Assembly (NCBI RefSeq): GCF_047511655.1
Contig: NC_133390.1
Location: 164,274,583-164,338,582, forward strand
Source of the DNA: Castor canadensis
Lineage: Eukaryota > Chordata > Mammalia > Rodentia > Castoridae
DNA length: 64,000 nucleotides
Direction of reading: 5' to 3'
In this document: one piece after another, positions 9,602 through 22,049 of the stretch
Numbering within the stretch: position 1 is the stretch's first letter
How the letters are laid out: every line of letters begins with the position of its first letter
The notes under the pieces: model-generated
The model's input: only the letters and a program-made list of their open reading frames with translations
Databases searched by the model: none
Told to the model about the DNA's origin: nothing
Position numbers and translations under genes: made by a program

Positions 9602-12600
9602 ATGAACTACGTGGGGCAACTGGCTGAGACGGTGTTTGGGACAATGAAGGAGCTATACCGGGGCCTGAACCCTGCCACGCTGAGCGGTGGCATTGATGTG
9701 CTGGTGGTGAAGCAGGCTGATGGCTCCTTCAGGTGTTCACCCTTCCATGTACGGTTCGGCAAGCTGGGTGTCCTGCGGTCTCGGGAGAAGGTGGTAAGTG
9801 CAAGGTGGCCACTGTGGGCTAGGCTTTTTAAGACAGGACAGTCACTACAATCTTAGAAGAGTACCTGGCCTCCCTAAGGTGGGCATCTGTCCTCTGGGGA
9901 CAGGGTTCTCTTCTTCAGTATTTTCATTGACAGTTTTGGGGATGGTTTGGGGGTTTGGGTCTGGGAATATCCCCATTTGCCCAAGGAAGAAGCCCAGTGG
10001 GGCAGCCCCAGGTGTTGTGGCCATCAGAGCTGGCTCCAGCTTGCTAAGATAAGCCCTCCTCTGTGTTCTTGCTAAATCACCTCAGGTCTTCCAGCCAATC
10101 ACTTCACCTAGGAACAGGCAAGGTCTTATCTGCCTAGTGATGGTGGTGGGATGGTTTGGGAGAGTAAACAAGCACAGCTAATGCTGCCTTGGGGCCAGGT
10201 ATGTGGAGACAGTTAGTTCCTCTCCTAGTAAAGCCACACTTGTCTCCACCAGGTACACATAAACATGACAGAGACTTTTGTTAGCACCAAGGTCCACGTA
10301 CGAATGGCAGTAAGGTGGCATCAGACCCTCCTTGCATTGAGGCAACTGTGAACTTTCTAGTTCAGTTTCCTGATAGGAAAGGAGAACCTGGAGGAGACAG
10401 TGTGCCTCAAGATCCTAAGAGCTGGGCTGTGGACTCAGATCTTTTAGGTTCATAGACTCACTTGCTGTGAGGCCACTTCCTCATAAATTACTTAAACCCC
10501 CTCCCAAGCCTCAGTTTCCTCATCTATAAAGTGCAGATAATTATAGGAGCTACTACAAGAAGTTGTTGGGAAGATTAAGGGAGATGATCTATATACAGCA
10601 CCATATGAAATGCCCAATAAGTAGGGATTCTCACCACTGTTCAAGCAGTCAGCAACCTGGAGGCTAGGGTACAGCTCATGAGACAGGTCATGTCCTTGTT
10701 TTGTGGGGTGTGGGAGAGAGAGGAGTGTGGAAATCAAGTACTAAACAAGCAGCTAGTCATGCTGAGGTCTGGAGGAGAGAGTTCCAACTGGTGTAGAACT
10801 CTAGATACCCAGGCGTTGTGTCTCCAGTGGCCTGGAAGGTGGGCATGAGGGCCTATAGTACTGTCCATGCCACCCCTGGCCACCACTCATATTGCAGGTG
10901 GACATTGAGATCAATGGGGAGCCAGTGGATTTGCACATGAAGCTGGGGGACAATGGGGAGGCCTTCTTTGTCCAGGAGCTGGAGAGCGATGAGGTGAGAG
11001 CCATCATTCTGGATTTCATCTGCCCCCGCCCCTTCTCTCATGCCTCCTCTGGGCAGTCCTTGGCTTTGTCACTGTCCTTGCCCTCAGAAGCATCCTGTCT
11101 GCAGAGGTCTGATGTAGGGGATCAGTTGTGGCTGGCCTCAGACCCTCAGGATATGGTTGCTTTAGAGCCCTGAGAAAGGGGCCAGCTTGGGCTGACTCTA
11201 CTTCCTCGGAAGTTGGGGAAGGTCACCGAAGAGGGTCTCCTGAGATGGCCCCCTGAGGGGTGAGAAGGAGACCTGCCAGGGAGCGTGGAGAGGACAGGGC
11301 AATGAGGAATGGCCAGATGCTGGAAAGAATAGGGCCTGACATGTTCTGTTTTGGTGCTGGCTCTGTGCAGCTGGAGCAGAGAGGTGGGTGGGTGGGGGAT
11401 GAAGAGAGGGTGTTTTCAGAAGGAAGGCAGAGTCCAGCACAAGCCAACAAAGGAGTTTGAGCTGCTTAAGCTTGGCAAACTTTTTTTTTTGCTGGTGGGG
11501 TTTGAATCAGGGCCTATACCTTGAGCCACTCTACTAGCCCTTTTTTTGTGATGAGTTTTTTTGAGATACGGTCTCAAGAACTATTTGCCCAGGCTGGATT
11601 CAAACTGTGATCCTCTTGATCTCTGCTTCGTCAGTAGCTGGGAGTTCAGGTATGAGCCACCAGTGTCCAGCAAACTTTAATTGAGCTCCTACTGTATGCC
11701 AAACACTATGCAGTAGACTCAGACAAGGGCAACCTCTGCCTTCAAAAAAGTTCCAGATTAGTCTGCCTGGGAGAGAGACATATGAACAACAAATGGTGGA
11801 GCTACTTGGTCATTGTACTGAAGGGAGTTGGAACTGTAGTTAGGGCAAGCTCCCTGGAGGAGGTGGCAGCTGACTGAGTCTTAAAGGAGAAATAGGTGCC
11901 CACTGTATCTGGGCAAAAGGAGGTGATGAGAAGCTGAAGCACAGGTTTCTGCCTGGCTGCTGGGATGTCACGTAGGTCCTCTGGCATTAGGGGTACTTTA
12001 GTTCTTTTAGGCTTGGTGGCCAGCTGAGGCTGCAAGGCCATGATGTTACCATTCTCTGTCCAGCCCCCACACCTGCTCCTGACCATAAATGAGCTCATAA
12101 ATGAGCTCAGTGCATGGCCTGGGCCTCAGGCAGGGCTCAGGATGGCTGGGTGGTGAGGCAGCCCCACTCCTCTTGAGACCTCTCAGCTATGGCCCCCGGT
12201 CTGTTCCACAGGAAGACGTGCCTCCTCGTCTGTGCACCTCACCCATCCCCTGGGGAGGCCTGTCTGGTGTCCCCTCTGACTCCCAGCTTGGCACAGCCAG
12301 TGAGCCCGAGGGCCTGGTCTTCATGGGGAGAAGGAAGAGACGTCGTAGGAGGAAACCCAGGCGGAAGGAGGATGCTGTGACCACTGACTCCAGTTCAGAG
12401 GAGCTGGAGGCAGGCACAGAGAGTGAGCCATCCCAGCTGGAAAAGCCAAAGCCAGAATCTCCAGGGTGTGTGGAGACCAGGGGGGAGACTGTGGGTGTGG
12501 GGTTCAACTCCTGTTTCCTCAGCTGATGCTGCCTGACTCTGGGCAAGGGACTTAACCTCTCTGGGCTTTAGTTACTTCACCTCCCCAAACCCTAATATCC

Positions 12601-15600
12601 AGACTCCCATGCCCTGCTGGGGGTGTCCTTCCCTGCCGGTGACCATTCCCCTGTGGTCCTTCAGCAGTGTTCAGTCAGCAGGGGAGTCCTCACTGCAGTC
12701 CAAAGACATCTACCCCTACTCTGATGGAGAGTTGTCTCCCCAGGCCAGGTAAGCATTTGAGTGGGGTGCAGGCCAAGACCCCTGATCTAGGTCTCAGAAT
12801 GGTTTCAGTTTTCATCTTTATGATAATTAATGACTTAGAATCCATTTAATATGTTTATTGGTCATTTGCATTTCTCCTTTATAAAATGATCCAATCTTTT
12901 GGCAATTTTTATTTTACATGTTTGGCAGTGCTGGGAGCCAAACCCAATTTTTAAATTGTGGTATAATACACATAACATAAAATTCACCATTATAACCAAT
13001 TCAAAGTGTGCAATTCAATGGTATTAAGTAAATTCACAAGGTTGTGCAGCTGTCACTACTGTCTAGTTCTAGAACCTCCCACGGCCTCAAAAGGAAACCC
13101 TGTACCCATTAAGTGGTTGCAGCTTTCCCTTCTTTTTGTGTATTTTAAAACTGGATTGCCTTCTTACTGTTGATTTATAGTTCTTTATATATGTACATAT
13201 TCTTGATATATTTGCATATTCTTTATATATTCTGGATATATTTGCATATTCTTTATATATTCTGGATTTGACACAGGCATATCGTTGTTGCAAATATTTT
13301 TCTCCCAGATTGGGCTGGGTGGCTGGGGTGGCAACTAGCTAGAGGAGTCTCTGAGTACTTGTCCCCTGCAGCCTCTCATCAGGTGGGCTAATGTCCCCAA
13401 AGAGTGACTCGGAGCTGGAGCTGCGGGCCCTGGAGCCCAGTCCCCTAAGAACTGAGTCCCACATGCAGTGGGCCTGGGGGAGGTTGCCTAAGGTAAGTTC
13501 CTCCATCCCACCCTCAGTCCTGGCTTTTCACCCGGGCCTCCATGAGTTAGGATTGGAGTGACTAAGACCCAAGGCTTTGTGGGACACAGGAGGCAGGCTC
13601 TGTACCAGCCCACATCTTTCTGTAATTGTTTGACTGAAGGTGGCCAAAGCTGAGTGGCCTGAGTCCTTGATGGTTCCTAATAGTGGCGCCAAGGCCACCT
13701 CTCCTCTCCTGGTGGAGCCCAGCACCTCTTCTTCTTCCTCTGTGGCTGGTGTGGGCCCTTCGGAACCCCCAATCCTGCAAACAGGAGCCAGTGTTGACCT
13801 GCGTCAGCCGGAAGTGGAGTACCACTGGAGAGAGACTCTGGTGGGTCCCCCTTTCCCTACTCCAGAGAACGAGCAAACCAAGACTCAGAACTCCAGAGGT
13901 GCAGGCCTCTCTTCTGCTGCTAAATCATGGAGCTGGGCCACTCTGGAGGGCCCTGTTCCCGCTGGGCGGCCAGAGAGCTCCGGGGGGAAAGGTGAGTGAT
14001 GGTTGGACCACTTGCACTGCTTCCCTGGCCTCAGGTTCCCTTGGAGCTCTGAGACGAAGTACATTTTGAACACCTGCTTTATGGGGCTCACGATTCAGTG
14101 AAGGAGACAAAAGACATGTGCAAAACAAGGAAAGACATGACACGGAGCCACACAGTGCAGAGCAATTGGTTGGAATGGAGACTATTTAAGTCACATGATC
14201 AGGGAAGGGTTTTCTGAGCGGGTGATGTTGGAATTGAGAGGTGAATGATAAAGATCCAGATCCAACCAAGTGAGGAAGAACAGGGAAGAGAATTCTAGGT
14301 AGAGAGAGCAGTACAAGTTGGGGCTCCAATAGGAGAAAGGTTTCATGCCTAGGGACTGAAGGCAGCTGGCAAGTCTTGAGCAAGGAGGGGAGAGGACAGG
14401 GATACAAATTCCAGGGGATGACTATTCCTAGCTCACAGCTGGGCTTCACCTAAAAGTGGTAAGAAGGCATTTGGCCCAAACTGTCTAAATCCATTGGCAC
14501 TGGCTTCTCTGTGGTGATTTTAAATTAAACAAAATTTAAAAATCCATTTCTCTGTCACACTAATGCCATTTTAAGTGTTCTCAGTAGCCACATGTGGCTA
14601 GTAGCTATTGGACAGTGCAGACATAAGATGTTTCTATCACCACAGAAAGTTCTGTTTCCTTAGGGCATTCAAATGCAAGGGGCCACTTGCTCCTGAAGCC
14701 ACTGAGTATGTGTTCAGTCTACGGGTGTCACTTCCTCTGCCCTCAGGACCCCTGAAGAGAAGCCAGCACCTGGGCCCCAGTGATATCTACCTGGACGACT
14801 TGCCATCCCTGGACTCTGAGAATGCAGCCCTATATTTTCCCCAGAGGTGCCTGGCTCTGGGATTGGGGTCCATGGAGCCAAAGGTCCACAGTCAAGGGCC
14901 TGGGAGGAGTGGGGACCCACTTCCCCGTTTCTTGTATTTATATCATTGTTGGCCCCTCTGTCCCCAGTGACTGTGGGCTGGGGGCCAGGAGGTGGAGTGA
15001 ACCCAGCAGCCAGAAGCTCCTGAGGAACCCCACCCCTGAACATGTGCCAGAATCCGCTCCAGACTCAGTGGACACAATAGCACTGTCCCTCTGTGGTGGA
15101 CTGGCTGACAGTGGGGACATCTCCCTGGGTATGTTCGACCATGATCTAGCCATGGGTCAGGGGAGGGCAGGTAAGACTCTCGAGGGTGGGGCTGCAGAGG
15201 CATGAGGCTGGGCTGGGCTTCTTTGCCATTCTCTGCCCTGGGAGCCCACTCCAGCAAGTGGGGGCTGGGCATTCCCAAGTTCCTGTAAAGCAAATGCTTG
15301 ATGCTAATCCTTGACTTATCCACTGATTCCCAGGGTGAGAACAGGTGCAAAAGCCTTACGTAGGGAGGAACCCTGCCAGATCAAAGAATTAGCCTGCAGG
15401 AAGTGGGTGGGAGAGTATGGGGATTCTGGAGTCCGGTGGTGGCAGTGGGTCACATGGGATGTGCCAGCCTCACCCTCACTCTTTGTCTCTGCACCCAGAG
15501 AAGTTCAACCAGTACATCGTCTCCTACCAGGACCTCACCAAAAACCCTGGGCTCCTGGATGACCCAAACCTAGTAGTGAAAATCAATGAGAAGTAAGTGG

Positions 15601-18600
15601 CAGGATGGGGCTGCTATTGATCCCAGTCACCTGCTTTCCATGATTCTGCAGCTGATGCAACCCTGGTACCCCATTCTGTCTCCCTAGGCACTATAATTGG
15701 GCTGTGGCTGCCCCAATGATCCTCTCCCTGCAAGCCTTCCAGAAAAACTTGCCTGAGGTAATGGTTGGGGCCATGGCCTTGATGTCTGGCTCAATGATGA
15801 AATGGAGGGTGAGCAGAGGTGGGCCTAGGGGCCTGCAGCTATAAGAGCCACTCAGAGAAAGAAGACAGACATCGCCAGATCCTTGCCCATTCTTTGTAGA
15901 CAAAGGCCACCCTTCTCAGGTTTCCTGGCTATAACTGGATCCTGTTACACTTGACCTTTATATCAAAGGAGCGCAGGACAAACCAGAGGGGAATAAACAT
16001 CCCAAACACTCCTAAACTGGGACAGGCCTTCAACAGGAGGATTTTGGATATAAAAGATGAGGCCTGGGAGATGGGGTTCCACCCTTCACCTTCCTCTAAG
16101 ACTATCCTTCCAGGCTAGTCTATGTTCTAGGCCCAGGATGGGGACAGTCATGAACCAAACAGAAACTGTCCCCACTCTCTAGGAAGTCAGAGTTAATCAC
16201 ATGCCCAACTAAGTATCAAATTAAGCTAAGTGCTGGGAAGGAGCCACCCAGGTTGCTATGAGCCTATGATAGGGAGTTTGCCAAGCTAGTGTCCCCTGGG
16301 CAGACTGGAGGCTGTGGCCTTGAGGTTGGAGCAGGGAACTGTATGTACAGATGCTCAGAGGTGGGAAGGGACCCAGCCTCTTCACTCCCTCCCAGCACCT
16401 TCTCCTGGACCTCCTGGGTTACCTGTCCTCTCTCAGAAGACGGTGCCCTCTCAGACAGTGCCAGTCTGTGACTGTACCTGCCCCTTCTGCCCCTCTGGGA
16501 GTCATCCAGGGTGCCCCCCAATCTGGCCCCTTGTTCTTCACTCAGGTTTGTCCAACAAGTATTACCAGTCAGATGTTGACAGCTGGTGCCTCCCTTTGGT
16601 GACAATGAGCTCCATCATTTGGTTCACCATGGGTCAGAGCTAGAACCCAGAGCCTCTGGGAAGGAAGACAGCCACTTCCTCTCTTAGCTCTACTCACCTT
16701 ACTCAGTCAGACCCACCACTTGAGGCCCCTGAGAAACCCCCTGCAAACCTGCTCTCACTGCAAGGGGTCACCTGACTGATCCACCCTGATCCCCGTGTCC
16801 TCCTGACTTGAGTTCTCATTCTACATCTGTAGGATGCTGAAGTGTCCCCAGGTGGGCCTCAATCTGCTCTCCTCCTAGGGTTATCTAGCACACATCTAAT
16901 CAGCATTTTTCACGAGGTCATGGTGCACCAAAACCAAAGTGATGGTAACATACCGGATAGGATTACTGACCTTAGGAGGTTGCCTTGTCTATCTTGGAGG
17001 TTCTAGCTACAGTCTCTTCTGCTGCCATTTGGTAGCATTGTGCAGGGAGTATTTGTTCTCTAGAAAATCCAAAGCAGCGCTACCTTCAGCTATTTTAGTA
17101 AGCGGGCTGACTTGCAAGACTTGGAGTCCGACTGAGGCTGGACTGAGCTAGGGAGTCAGGACTGGGGAACAGGAATGGCCCTTGGTCTCCCATGTGTAGT
17201 TCCATAAGTCATTGCTTACAATCGTGTCGGTGGGGGTGGGGGGAAGAGGGGTGAGAATGTGCTTCCTCAACCTCCAGGTATTGCTCCACATTGGTCTCGG
17301 GTTGGCTGAGATGCTGGGCTTGTGAAAATCCCAAGGGCAAAGTAAGGTGGGGTTGTGTGGTATAGAAAGAACTTCTATGGCTTTCATCTGCCCACAGAGC
17401 ACGGTGGACAAGCTGGAAAAGGAGAAGATGCCGCGGAAGGGTGGGCGGTGGTGGTTTTCCTGGCGACGGAGGGACTTCCCAGCAGAGGAGGTGGGTGGTC
17501 ATGGTCACAGAGTGGGGCTGGGACAGGGCAGGAGGTGGGGTTCACTCATAGATGTTCTTCCCACAGCACAGTGCCCAAAGGGAGAAAACCACATCCAGAG
17601 AGCAGCAGGGGTGAGTGCACCTGTGGGTTCTGCAGCTGGAGCCTGGGAAGGATTGCTCTGGGCGGGGGCGGAGCCTGTACCCCTTCCCCAGCTGTGGCTC
17701 TTTGTCTTTCCTCAAGCGCTACTGTCTTCAGAAGTGTGCCTCCTTCACAGAAGGGAAAACTGAGACCTAGAGACACATCAAATGTCTCTGAGCCAGGAAA
17801 TGGCAGAGATATAATAGGAGTTCAAACTTCTGGCCCTGTTGAGGAGCTGCAGCATTAAAGAGAGAGAGGCTTCTCTCTTCCTCTAACTTATGGGGACCAG
17901 CTGACTTGGATTCCCTGTTTCAGTCTCAGATCCAGCCACCTGAGCTTAGGTGGAGGGTAATGAAGGATGGGCTTGTTGAAACCAAAGCAGGTGGCACTGG
18001 GAATATGCCCCAGGATGCATGCCAGTTTGTTTCAGGATGACATCTCCAGGGCAGGCCCTGCATCTGGCTACAGAGGCACACTAAGGCTGGACAGCCTGGG
18101 CCTCTATCTGGGCGGACACTGGAAGATAGCACTCCACATGTGTGGCACCTAGAGGGAGAGGTAGCCTCTGGACTGACAGGGACAAGCTCCAGGGTCCTCA
18201 TGCCCTGGACTGCAAGGGCCAGCACCTACTACAAGTGAAGGGCTTTCAATTGGTGGAGGTGGCCTGAGCCCCAGTGCTGCCCACAGAGAGAAGACTGAAG
18301 TTTTAAGCAGTGATGATGATGCCCCAGACAGCCCTGTGATCCTCGAGGCCCCCTTCCCGCCACCTTCCACTCCAGCCTACATTCCTACCTACAAGAAGTC
18401 CCTCCGCCTCTCTTCTGATCAGATTGTAAGTGTATGCACACATGGATTCATGTGTAGAGGGATTGGGAATGAGCTAATTCTGTCCCAAGATGAGACGTGG
18501 GTCATCAAAATCCAGAGTCCATCCTTGAGGGCCTCTCCTTAAATACCTCCTGGGGTGGGTGCTCACTTCTTTAGTGCCAGCCCATTTCTCTGTTGGGTGC

Positions 18601-21240
18601 TCTGATTGGAAAAGTCCTCTCATGTTCTGGAATATCTACCTGTAGTGAACTGGTTGGCTCTGGATCTGCCTTTGGAAGCCACACTCAAGGAATCAAGGCT
18701 GATAATAGTTTCTTAGATTTTGGCAGCCCCATTCCTTCATATCATGTGTTCTCTGACCTCCATAGCTGGTAGCTTCTGTGATAAGAACATGTTTTCTTCC
18801 TGAGTGTGGCTCCATGGTCAGCAAGGGTTTCACCAGCCTGGTACAAAGCAGCTGTCATCTGTCTGGTACCCTGGGGCTCACACCCACTTCAGGGTGAGCC
18901 ACAAAGTCACCTGACTTTGGTGGAGAGCTACCCTCATCCTTCTCCATGGACCACAGAGCTAGGCCTCTCTTTAGGAAAATGTAGAGTCAGGCACCCTAGC
19001 TCCAGAAAGGGGCTTCCTGTGAAGATCTCACAGAAAGACACTCCTATCTATAGAGTGGGATATCTCTCTGCCAAGAGCAGCCTCACCTTGGGGCTGACCT
19101 AGAAATCTGGGCAGGTAGTCACAGGCATTGTTTGTGTGAGATTCATCTCAAAGGGGAATAAAGGGAGGTCAGGGCTGCCATGCCAAATGTTGTGCAGGGA
19201 TCTGACCAGTACGGGCACATTCTGCCCACATGGATATTTGTTTGTGTGACTATTGTCAGAACCTTTAGGGTCTCTGAGTTTAGAGGAAGAGATAATGAGA
19301 GGCCTGTGGGGATTAAAGGCCACAGATGGACAGTGCCTGCTTGTGGAGGGTAACAATGTCCTTGCCCTTTGTCTGGCTCCAGCGGTGCCTGAATCTGCAT
19401 GAAGGTGCCAACGATGTGGTCTTCAGTGTGACCACCCAGTACCAGGGAACCTGCCGCTGCAAGGCCACCATCTACCTATGGAAATGGGATGACAAGGTGG
19501 TCATCTCTGACATTGATGGCACCATCACCAAGTGAGACCCAAGACCCACCTGGCTGTGGGAAAGACAGGGAGGGCCTGGAGACTCACCTCCCTCTGTTCT
19601 GGGTGTGTGTATGTGTGTGTGGTACAACAGTGTGGGAGGCCTTTCCTTCAGGATGTGCCATCTTGGGGCTGGGGTCTAGGCCCCATTGGGCCATACTCTT
19701 GGAATGTAAGAGCTATGTGGAACAGCCTGAGTGACCCTTCCTCTCTGGCTGTAGGTCAGATGCTCTGGGCCACATTCTGCCCCAGCTGGGGAAAGCCTGG
19801 ACACACCAGGGTATCACCAGTCTCTATCACAAAATCCACCTGTGAGTGCTGGGCTGCGGCTGGAACAGGGTCCCTTGGTGGAGGGAGGGGGTGACAGGAT
19901 GTCTTAGGCCACTGTGATCTCTGCCCTGGGAAGCCAGGCTTGGAGACCAGAACACCCACAGTGGAAGCAGCATGGCAGGTCAATGGAGCACTGAGACCTG
20001 CTGGCCTCAGGCTGGGGAAAGCCCCCTTCCATTCTGGTCCACTGGGTCTTGGGACTGTGTCCACACTCTTTCCAATTGGGAAAGCTACTGGAGCTACCTT
20101 TCTCAGGCCTGGCCTAGCCATTCTCCCTAAATCCCCTCCCTGCATAGACCTCTGAGTTTAAAGGCCAAGAGCACCAGAGTTGGTCTGGCTAGCCAAAGCC
20201 AAGAGGGTAGAGTGTTCTGGCTGGTCTCTGATGCCTCTATACCATCCTTATTCCCCATCCCCAGAAATGGGTACAAGTTCCTATACTGCTCAGCACGGGC
20301 CATTGGTATGGCCAATCTCACCAAGTGGTACCTGCAGTGGGTGAGTGAAGGTGGCTGTGGCCTCCCAAAGGGCCCCATACTGCTGTCTCCTAGCAGCCTC
20401 TTCTCTGCCCTCCACAGGTAATATTCTACACAACATAAGCCCACAGGCCCTTGGGGGGAGAGGCAGGTTCACTCTCTGGCCTGCCCAGGATGGCAATCAC
20501 TCACTTGTGGGTATTAGCTGTGGCTGGGTCAGACTCTGTGTCACCTAACTATTCTACCCTCTCTTTTTTCTGCCCCTCCTCTGCTCCCTTCTCTGTCCGT
20601 GGTGTGGTTGCTCCAGGGAAGTGATTGAGAAGAAGCCAGAGGTGTTTAAGGTTGCCTGCCTGAGTGATATCCAGGAGCTGTTTCTCCCCCATGGAAAGCC
20701 CTTCTATGCTGCCTTTGGGAACAGGCCCAATGTGAGTGAGCCCCTTTTCCATGGCTGTACTCCATCCCTCTTCCCTCAGTGGTCTCAGTTCCAATACCTT
20801 TGTCCTCCATAGGATGTCTTTGCCTACCGGCAGGTGGGCCTACCTGAATCCCGGATCTTCACAGTCAATCCTCGGGGAGAGCTCATCCAGGAGCTCATGA
20901 AGAACCACAAATCCACGTGAGACCATGTGTCCCCATGACCTGCCATATTTCCATATCCCAGTCTCTCACTGGACCCCAATCTTACCTCCTCCCCTGGACA
21001 AATCCTGGGTGGGATGCTGAGCTTTCACCTCCCATGGTAGAGGCCATGGCCTGGTGGTGACTTAGGCCCTCAGTGGTGCCCTGTTCTGCCCGTAGGTATG
21101 AGCGGCTTGGTGAGGTGGTTGAGCTCCTCTTCCCGCCTTTGGCCCGTGGCCCCAGCACAGACCTGGCCAACCCTGAATACAGCAACTTCTGCTATTGGCG
21201 CGAGCCACTGCCTGCTGTAGACCTTGATGCCCTGGCCTGA
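9602..21240 (+). CDS. LPIN3: lipin-3, phosphatidate phosphatase (complete, 19 coding exons)
   Basis: Lipins dephosphorylate phosphatidic acid to diacylglycerol at ER membranes in triglyceride and phospholipid synthesis, and can act as nuclear co-regulators. I joined exons 9602-9793, 10898-10993, 12212-12465, 12668-12748, 13372-13492, 13640-13991, 14747-14846, 14968-15128, 15499-15592, 15688-15757, 17398-17490, 17567-17610, 18287-18425, 19383-19531, 19755-19841, 20265-20417, 20617-20731, 20813-20916 and 21096-21240. All have GT/AG borders and matching phases, giving 2550 nt or 849 residues (human about 851). The N-LIP domain spans residues 1-107, with Gly84 kept. A basic nuclear-localisation tract ([12 protein letters not shown]) lies at 136-147. 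The mid-lipin segment [11 protein letters not shown] is intact. The C-LIP HAD domain has DIDGT at 642-646 (19509-19523), LGHIL at 653-657, CSAR near 686 and FGNRPNDVFAY. Odd points: Ala663 replaces the usual Asp of GKDW, and Asn695 and Trp699 replace Asp and Gly of MADLTKGYL. The NAGNAG acceptor before 12668 allows one extra Ser. Confidence 0.97.
10440..10690 (+). repeat. MIR SINE in LPIN3 intron
   Basis: actcacttgctgtgaggcca, then cctcagtttcctcatctata and aatgcccaataagtaggg are the MIR core and tail. It is an old element in the intron after the first coding exon. Confidence 0.75.
11478..11676 (-). mobile_element. B1-tRNA dimeric SINE, antisense in LPIN3 intron
   Basis: Inverted dimer: a T-run, then the tRNA half (ggggtttgaatcagggccta ... 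gagccactctactagccc) and the B1 half (tgagatacggtctcaagaac ... gtgagcc-like end). Direct repeats gcaaacttt flank it at about 11476 and 11670, giving a visible target-site duplication. Confidence 0.85.
11677..11990 (+). repeat. L2 LINE fragment in LPIN3 intron
   Basis: ttgagctcctactgtatgcc, then caaacactatgcagtagact and aagctccctggaggaggtgg are typical of the L2 3' region. It directly follows the SINE at 11478-11676, which appears to have inserted into it. Confidence 0.6.
12940..13310 (+). mobile_element. old L1 3' region with internal 30-bp tandem repeat
   Basis: The text attcaccattataaccaatt, cacaaggttgtgcagctgtc and attgccttcttactgttg is that of L1M-class 3' ends in mammals. Inside it, 13181-13268 holds about three copies of a roughly 30-base AT-rich unit (ttctttatatattctggata plus tatttgcata). 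This makes a local minisatellite that the family consensus does not carry. It lies in the LPIN3 intron between coding exons 4 and 5. Confidence 0.65.
14050..14460. repeat. diverged L2-like sequence in LPIN3 intron
   Basis: Phrases such as cagtgaaggagacaaaagac, gggaagggttttctgagcgg and gaattctaggtagagagagc resemble mid-3' L2. Divergence is high, so the call is tentative. Confidence 0.4.
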
Positions 21241-21470
21241 GCTTATGCTGGCTTCCCCTCCGCCCTGGCCTTGCTCAGGACTGACCGGGGGTCTGGGAGT
21301 ACCCCTGGTACCCTGGCCAGTTGCCACAGGGCCAACCCATTGAAGGGGAAAGAAGGCTGCAGCCAGAGAGACCCTCCCTTCTCCCAAAGGCACAAGGAAC
21401 AAGGCAGCTGCTCCAGGACTCAGTATCACCCTGACCTGTAGCAATTAAATGTTTATCACCTAGGCCCTTG
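21241..21470 (+). other. LPIN3: LPIN3 3' UTR
   Basis: From the TGA stop to an inferred cleavage site shortly after the ATTAAA signal at 21444-21449. The UTR is short and GC-rich. It faces the EMILIN3 3' end, with roughly 600 bp between the two predicted cleavage sites. Confidence 0.75.
21444..21449 (+). terminator. LPIN3: poly(A) signal ATTAAA of LPIN3
   Basis: ATTAAA is the commonest variant hexamer. It lies about 205 bases after the stop and is followed by a GT/T-rich element (ttgttgtgtc, 21483-21492) suited to CstF binding. Confidence 0.7.
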
Positions 21471-22049
21471 CAGAGTTCTCCCTTGTTGTGTCTATCCCTG
21501 ACACCCTGGGGCATTGGCTAAGCTCCTAGTAGGACAGAGAGAAGAAGGAGGCCCCATGGAGATGTGAAGCCTTGGATAAACAGGGAAGTGGGGGTTGGCA
21601 GCAGCAGGGGTGTCTGGGAAGAACATAGTGCTCCCCACCTCACTTTGGGAGATTATATACCCTTCAAAGCCTGGCCTAACATGGCCCTGTGCTGAGCCAG
21701 GCCATCAGTGCTTCCCCTTGCTGGTGCCCTGGTATCTCAGCCCCAAGTTCGGATGCTCCAAGGCCTCTCCGGCACCAGAGAAGGGGAATTCAGGCCATGT
21801 AAGAGCTGAGGGAGCAGGGTTCCTGCTTGCCCCATCCACTGCCCTGATTCTCTTGGCACTTTCCCTGAGAACTCAGCCCCAAATCGGCAACCACAGTTGG
21901 TGTTGTCAAGTGCTCTTTCTGGGCTTCTGCCGGTCACTTCAGTGCTCAACTGCTAAGTGAACTGTGGTTCTAGGCTCTGAGAGGCCCAGGGTGATACCAC
22001 AAGCAGCCTTCCCTCCCACTGCTGTTAGTGAAGAAAGCACCTTTATACT

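Noticed and set aside
13181-13268. Regular repeats resembling a CRISPR array.
   Set aside because: The repeats are head-to-tail without unique spacers and sit in a mammalian L1 remnant.
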